Origin: Mycolicibacter sinensis
GTDB taxonomy: Bacteria > Actinomycetota > Actinomycetes > Mycobacteriales > Mycobacteriaceae
Assembly (NCBI RefSeq): GCF_001667945.1
Contig: NZ_LZJK01000079.1
Coordinates: 1 to 38,016 of the forward strand
Length of the DNA stretch: 38,016 bases
Direction: 5' to 3'
Shown here in pieces: positions 34,561 to 38,016 of the stretch (within the stretch, counting starts at the first letter, position 1; every line of letters begins with the position of its first letter). The notes beneath the pieces are model-generated. The model saw nothing but the letters and a program-made list of their open reading frames with translations. It was not told where the DNA came from and searched no databases. A program made the translations under genes and the position numbers.

Positions 34561-34583
34561 TTGTCGGTGGGCATCGCTAGCCT
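34561..34583 (+). promoter_or_regulatory. RecA-NDp (PafBC-type) promoter of chiZ
   Basis: TTGTCGGTG (34561-34569), 8 bp, then TAGCCT (34578-34583): a full match to TTGTCRGTG-N8-TAnnnT. It points toward chiZ, about 100 bp downstream. The same promoter class precedes recA. Confidence 0.8.
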
Positions 34584-34596
34584 ATTCGACAACGAA

Positions 34597-34654
34597 TCGA
34601 TCACATGTTCGGACATCGAACATACAATCGATTATGATTCGAACAGTCGAGCGA
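34597..34654. promoter_or_regulatory. cluster of three weaker LexA-box-like sites upstream of chiZ
   Basis: Three sites compared with TCGAACnnnnGTTCGA: 34597-34612 TCGATC-ACAT-GTTCGG, 34616-34631 TCGAAC-ATAC-AATCGA and 34639-34654 TCGAAC-AGTC-GAGCGA. Each has 10 of 12 matches, and the last two keep a perfect left half-site. They lie between the RecA-NDp box and the chiZ ATG, so LexA bound here would block transcription. Confidence 0.6.
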
Positions 34655-34691
34655 ATACCGGTCGCCGACGCCGAGTGAGGGAGAACCGCAC

Positions 34692-35195
34692 ATGATGCTC
34701 ATCGACACGATCGCCCCGACGTGCGAACCGGCCCGGCCCGAGCGGGTCCGGGCGCATCGCGTTGCCGGGACGTCCGGCCGCGCCCACCCGGTCCAGACCC
34801 GTCCCGTGCGCCTCGCCCGGTCGCGCCCGGGCGGGGCGCCGCTGCGGCACCACGGCGCCGGGGTGCTGATGTCGCGCACGGCGCACCGCCCGCGGCCGGT
34901 CAAGCCCATCACTCCGGTGACCACCGTGGTGCTGGCGCTGATCGCGGCGGGGATCACGGTCTGGCTGGGGCTCATCGCCCAGTTCGGTGCGGCGATGGCT
35001 GGCGGCGGCGCCCCCGCGGTGCCCGAACGGCTGGGCGTGGTGCGGGTGCAAAGCGGCGAGAGCCTGCAGCGCCTGGCGGCCCGGGTCGCGCCCGATGCGC
35101 CGACCGCGCAGGTCGTCGACCGGATCCGCGAACTCAACAGTCTGGAATCGGCGGCGGTGGACGCCGGCCAGCCGCTGATCGCGCCGATCGGCTGA
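34692..35195 (+). CDS. chiZ: LysM-domain cell-division/cell-wall protein (Rv2719c, ChiZ-like)
   Basis: DNA-damage-induced membrane protein; the M. tuberculosis orthologue Rv2719c was described as a cell-wall hydrolase that affects septation. The 167-residue protein has a disordered, basic N-terminus (about residues 1-74), one membrane helix ([20 protein letters not shown], about 76-97) and a C-terminal LysM-like domain ([20 protein letters not shown]...[16 protein letters not shown]). That domain would face the wall. The upstream region carries a RecA-NDp promoter and LexA-like sites, so it acts as the damage checkpoint partner of lexA. GAGGGAG (34676-34682) precedes the ATG. Confidence 0.9.
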   Translation: MMLIDTIAPTCEPARPERVRAHRVAGTSGRAHPVQTRPVRLARSRPGGAPLRHHGAGVLMSRTAHRPRPVKPITPVTTVVLALIAAGITVWLGLIAQFGAAMAGGGAPAVPERLGVVRVQSGESLQRLAARVAPDAPTAQVVDRIRELNSLESAAVDAGQPLIAPIG

Positions 35196-35339
35196 CCGTT
35201 GATGCCCGGCCGGCCGCGGCCTGCGGCTACTGCGGCGCGCCGCCCGGCACCCGCGCAGGTACGCTCACAGTTGTCCCAGTGGTCCGGATCGCCTCAGCGC
35301 GTGCGGGTGTCCGGCTCTCGGCACGGCGAAGGAGCGGCC

Positions 35340-35804
35340 ATGCATTGCCCGTTTTGTCGCCATCCAGACTCCCGGGTGGTGGATTCCCGCGAAACCGACG
35401 AAGGTCAGGCCATTCGCCGCCGCCGGTCCTGCCCGGAATGCGGTCGTCGCTTCTCCACCGTGGAGACCGCGGTGCTGGCCGTGGTGAAACGCAGCGGCGT
35501 CACCGAGCCGTTCAGCCGGGAGAAGGTCATCAGCGGGGTGCGCCGGGCCTGCCAGGGCCGCCATGTCGACGATGACGCGCTCAACCTGTTGGCCCAGCAG
35601 GTCGAAGACGCGGTGCGCGCGGCGGGCTCACCGGAGATTCCCAGCCACGAGGTGGGTTTGGCGATTCTGGGCCCGCTGCGCGAACTCGACGAAGTGGCCT
35701 ACCTGCGATTCGCCTCGGTCTACCGGTCCTTCTCGTCGGCGGCCGACTTCGAGCGGGAGATCGAGGCGCTGCGCGAACACCGGCAGGTGCCCAGCACCGG
35801 TTGA
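35340..35804 (+). CDS. nrdR: transcriptional repressor NrdR
   Basis: Represses ribonucleotide reductase genes in response to dATP/ATP. The 154-residue product has a zinc ribbon with Cys3, Cys6, Cys31 and Cys34 ([20 protein letters not shown]...[12 protein letters not shown]) followed by the ATP-cone domain (about residues 47-137; [20 protein letters not shown] with RRACQGRHV). ATG 35340 begins at the conserved MHCPFC, so upstream in-frame starts are rejected. It lies 144 bp downstream of chiZ, as Rv2718c lies by Rv2719c. No NrdR box was recognised in the window. Confidence 0.97.
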   Translation: MHCPFCRHPDSRVVDSRETDEGQAIRRRRSCPECGRRFSTVETAVLAVVKRSGVTEPFSREKVISGVRRACQGRHVDDDALNLLAQQVEDAVRAAGSPEIPSHEVGLAILGPLRELDEVAYLRFASVYRSFSSAADFEREIEALREHRQVPSTG

Positions 35805-35826
35805 GGCTCGCGGCGCCATGCCGCAC

Positions 35827-35838
35827 TACGCTGGCCCC
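35827..35838 (+). promoter_or_regulatory. candidate -10 box, leaderless start of the nitrobindin gene
   Basis: TACGCT at 35827-35832 lies 6 nt before the ATG at 35839, in the 34-bp gap after nrdR. There is no ribosome binding site before that ATG. An in-frame ATG at 35818 exists, but it precedes the -10 box. Confidence 0.5.
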
Positions 35839-36324
35839 ATGGCACCCGACCTGCACCCGAATCTTGTGGAGCTGGCACCGCTGCTGGGCACTTGGTCTGG
35901 CCGGGGCTCGGGGGTGTATCCCACGATCACGTCGTTCGACTACCTCGAAGAGGTGGTGTTCTCCCACGTCGGCAAACCGTTTCTGGTCTACGGCCAGAAG
36001 ACGAAGTCGGCCGCCGACGGTCTGCCACTGCACGCCGAGACCGGATACCTACGGGTGCCGCAGCCCGGCCGGATCGAATGGGTGCTGGCCCACCCCAGCG
36101 GTATCACCGAGATCGAGGTGGGCAGCTATGCGGTGACCGCCGACGGCATCGAACTCGAGATGTCGGCGCCGACGATCGGGCTGGCGCCGACCGCCAAAGA
36201 GGTGACAGCGCTGCGCCGCCACTACCGCCTCGCCGGCGACGAGCTGTCCTACACCTTGGACATGGGCGCGGTCGGCCAACCGGCGCAGAACCATCTCACC
36301 GCTGCGCTGCGACGAACGGGATAG
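35839..36324 (+). CDS. nitrobindin-family haem beta-barrel protein (Rv2717c-like)
   Basis: A 161-residue ten-stranded beta-barrel protein, orthologue of Rv2717c (THAP4/nitrobindin family). These bind ferric haem and isomerise peroxynitrite or bind nitric oxide. The N-terminal GTWSGRGSGVYPTI (GxWxGxGxGxYPTI) is the family hallmark, with LEEVVFSHVGKPFLVYGQKT and a C-terminal His152 (AQNHLTAAL) at the axial haem-ligand position. Start ATG 35839 agrees with orthologues and with the -10 box. Confidence 0.93.
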   Translation: MAPDLHPNLVELAPLLGTWSGRGSGVYPTITSFDYLEEVVFSHVGKPFLVYGQKTKSAADGLPLHAETGYLRVPQPGRIEWVLAHPSGITEIEVGSYAVTADGIELEMSAPTIGLAPTAKEVTALRRHYRLAGDELSYTLDMGAVGQPAQNHLTAALRRTG

Positions 36325-36332
36325 GCCGGCCG

Positions 36333-37316
36333 TCACGGCGTGTCGTCGTCGCCCCGGTCCTTCTTCGCCTCCTGGGCTAAGAACCGTTCGAACTCGGCCC
36401 CGAGTTCATCGGCGCTGGGCAGATCCTCGTCGCGGGCCAGCAACGAGCGGTTCTCCTGCGCGGCGATGAACGCGTCGTACTGGCGTTCCAGTGCCGCCAC
36501 CACCTGCGCCACTTCGGCGCTCGCCTCGACCTGTTCATCGATCTTGGCCCGGATATCGGCCGCGGCTGCACTGAGTTCGGCCAGCGGCAACTGCAGGGAG
36601 CCGGTCTGGGCCGCCTGCCGCAGCAGCGCCTCGGCCGCCTCGGGGTAGTCGGTTTGTGACACGTAGTGCGGCACGTGCACGGTGAACCCGACCACCTCGT
36701 GGCCGTGCTGGGCCATCCGGTACTCCAACAGGTTGGAGGCGCTGCCCGGCACCTGGACCTCGGCGATCCACGGGGTGAAATCGGTGATCAGCTCGCGGTT
36801 GTTGGAGTGCGCGGTCAGCGTCACCGGCCGGGTGTGCGGAACCGCCATCGGGATGGTGCCCAACCCGATGGTCCGCCGAACCCCGAGCCGCTCGGCCAAC
36901 AGCCGCACAGCGGTGATGAAACGCTCCCACTTGAGATCCGGCTCCATGCCGGCCAACAGCAGAAACGGTGTCCCCGCGGTGTCCCGCAGGGCATAGAGGC
37001 TCAACTCCGGCTCGGCATAGTGGGTGAAGTGGTCGGTCTTGAACGTCATCACCGGTCGCCGCGACCGGTAGTCGAGCAAGTCGTCGATCGCAAACGATGC
37101 CACCAGCTCACTGTCGAGGGTGGCCTTGAGGTGGCTGGCGGCCAACCGGATCGCGTGCCCGGCGTCGGAGAAGCCCTCCAACGCGTGGATCAGGACCGGA
37201 CCCGCGCCGTCGGGCGACGTCACCTGGGGCGCCGGGACCTCCAGCTCGTACATGCCGCCTTGCTCGGCCTGGTAGTGCCGGCGCCGGTCGGGACCGGTGT
37301 CCGGATGCTCGGCCAT
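36333..37316 (-). CDS. PAC2-family protein (Rv2714-like)
   Basis: A 327-residue protein of the PAC2 (proteasome assembly chaperone 2-like) family, orthologous to Rv2714. Core pattern: PVLIHALEGFSDAGHAIRLA, then the FAIDDLLDYRSRRPVMTF strand-helix, LLLAGMEPDLKWERF, GLGTIPMAVPHTRPVTLTAH and VGFTVHVPHYVSQTDYPEAA. A charged helical C-terminus follows. Its role in mycobacteria is unsettled. A repeated palindrome lies in its 5' region (37346-37407). It converges with the nitrobindin gene with 8 bp between stops. Confidence 0.92.
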   Translation of the reverse strand: MAEHPDTGPDRRRHYQAEQGGMYELEVPAPQVTSPDGAGPVLIHALEGFSDAGHAIRLAASHLKATLDSELVASFAIDDLLDYRSRRPVMTFKTDHFTHYAEPELSLYALRDTAGTPFLLLAGMEPDLKWERFITAVRLLAERLGVRRTIGLGTIPMAVPHTRPVTLTAHSNNRELITDFTPWIAEVQVPGSASNLLEYRMAQHGHEVVGFTVHVPHYVSQTDYPEAAEALLRQAAQTGSLQLPLAELSAAAADIRAKIDEQVEASAEVAQVVAALERQYDAFIAAQENRSLLARDEDLPSADELGAEFERFLAQEAKKDRGDDDTP

Positions 37317-37345
37317 TACCTTCGCCTCCTCATTCCTGCAGATCT

Positions 37346-37407
37346 CGGTGCGGGTCGCACCGCCTAGTTTCCCTCACGTCGGGCCCGCACCGGAAAACGG
37401 TGCGGGC
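37346..37407. promoter_or_regulatory. two perfect hairpins sharing the CGGTGCG motif
   Basis: Hairpin 1: CGGTGCG (37346-37352), loop GGT, CGCACCG (37356-37362). Hairpin 2: GCCCGCACCG (37383-37392), loop GAAAA, CGGTGCGGGC (37398-37407). Both are built on the same inverted motif and lie in the 275-bp divergent gap upstream of the PAC2 and DUF4192 genes. They may be operator sites or leader structure; terminators are unlikely in this divergent gap. Confidence 0.6.
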
Positions 37408-37591
37408 ATGCGATCGAAAACACCCGGGTGCGCCGACCGCATTCCCCGGTGGGGTTCCCGTTCGCTGAGCGATGAAATCCCGGTCGCCGGGCCCGCGGGG
37501 TCGGCTCACAGTTGCCGATTCGTCCACAAAGCGGCCGCGTACCCGGCGCGGGCGCGCCCCGATGACGGTGGGTGTCGTCAACGTTGCTGCC

Positions 37592-37852
37592 ATGACGACC
37601 AAGCAACCGGAATTCACCCTGAATCGCCCGGGAGCGCTGATTGCGGCGCTGCCGGCCATCCTCGGCTTCGTGCCGGAGAAATCTCTGATCCTGGTCTCGG
37701 TCGACGGCGGCGAGCTGGGGGCGGTGCTGCGGGTCGACCTCTGCGACGAACTCGCCGACACCGTCGGTCATCTCGCCGACGTCGCCGCGGCCGCCGCCCC
37801 GGCAGCGGCGATCGCGGTGATCGTCGACGCCGCCGGCGCGCGCTGCCCGGTC
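37592..37852 (+). CDS. DUF4192 protein, N-terminal part (cut by fold-back)
   Basis: The first 87 residues of a DUF4192 actinobacterial protein (FTLNRPGALIAALPAILGFV, PEKSLILVSVDGGELGAVLR, then VDLCDELADTVGHLADV). Function of the family is unknown. After CPV (37850-37852) the plus strand stops making sense. The true continuation, CNDQHRRLVDALSLELSRND and onward to SAHVVD, is found on the minus strand at 37939-37853. The apparent reading frame through 38016 is therefore false. Confidence 0.85.
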
Positions 37853-38016
37853 CACCACATGCGCGCTGAGCAGCGCAATGTCGTTGCGCGACAACTCCAG
37901 CGACAGGGCATCGACCAGCCGGCGATGCTGGTCGTTGCAGACCGGGCAGCGCGCGCCGGCGGCGTCGACGATCACCGCGATCGCCGCTGCCGGGGCGGCG
38001 GCCGCGGCGACGTCGG
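37776..38016. repeat. 77-bp terminal inverted repeat (fold-back junction in the DUF4192 gene)
   Basis: Bases 37776-37852 are the exact reverse complement of 37940-38016; the outer edge is the last base of the window. The 87-bp spacer (37853-37939) is DUF4192 coding sequence on the minus strand. Arm length equals that at the left end. Confidence 0.95.

Noticed and set aside
37853..38016. Continuation of the DUF4192 frame to the window end
   Set aside because: It translates the inverted copy; the genuine continuation is on the opposite strand.

Overview
The window is a GC-rich stretch of a mycobacterial chromosome. The gene order ftsK, argA, pgsA3, clgR-pspA-pspM, ephG, recA-recX, miaB, miaA-dapF-hflX, fadE20, lexA, chiZ, nrdR and a PAC2 gene is that of the Mycobacterium tuberculosis Rv2748c-Rv2714 region, read in the opposite orientation. 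Retention of gluABCD between recX and miaB, and a RecA intein at the site used in M. leprae rather than the one used in M. tuberculosis, point to a non-tuberculous member of Mycobacteriaceae. The species cannot be named from the sequence.

Both ends of the window fold back on themselves. Each terminus is an exact 77-bp inverted copy of sequence just inside it (1-77 with 214-290, and 37776-37852 with 37940-38016). These interrupt ftsK on the left and a DUF4192 gene on the right. Equal arm lengths ending exactly at the window ends look like de Bruijn graph contig ends (k = 77) joined through chimeric fold-back reads. The window is therefore probably one complete contig.

Layout: 1-2.5 kb holds the end of ftsK, a DUF421 membrane protein, argA and pgsA3. 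2.5-4.7 kb is the envelope-stress operon clgR-pspA-pspM, with a SigE-type promoter. 4.7-8.9 kb holds DUF5313, ephG, a glycosyltransferase, DUF3046, and a TetR regulator divergent from a DUF2236 oxygenase. 9-11.7 kb is recA (with intein) and recX, with both a LexA box and a LexA-independent damage promoter. 12-15.1 kb is a tightly overlapping gluABCD glutamate importer. 15.2-19.8 kb holds miaB, a membrane protein, a catalase-fold-like protein, an SRPBCC protein and a DUF349 protein. 19.9-20.2 kb is a 57-bp tandem repeat array. 20.2-25.9 kb holds two paralogous DMT-type transporters and the overlapping run LigB-like, miaA, dapF, hflX. 26-28.8 kb holds a DEAD-box helicase with a long leader, and fadE20. 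29-33.8 kb holds an LGFP/sunset-domain envelope protein, DUF1348, a nitronate monooxygenase, a Cys-rich HTH regulator and a divergent GTP cyclohydrolase I. 33.8-38 kb holds lexA, chiZ, nrdR, a nitrobindin, a PAC2 protein and the broken DUF4192 gene.

The unifying theme is stress response. RecA, RecX, LexA and ChiZ form a DNA-damage module under two regulatory signals visible in the DNA (LexA boxes and RecA-NDp promoters). ClgR-PspA-PspM forms an envelope-stress module. Many genes overlap by 1-4 bp, several start codons lie 6-8 nt after a TANNNT box (candidate leaderless mRNAs), and several convergent pairs share stop-codon bases. I see no tRNA, rRNA, CRISPR array, insertion sequence or prophage.
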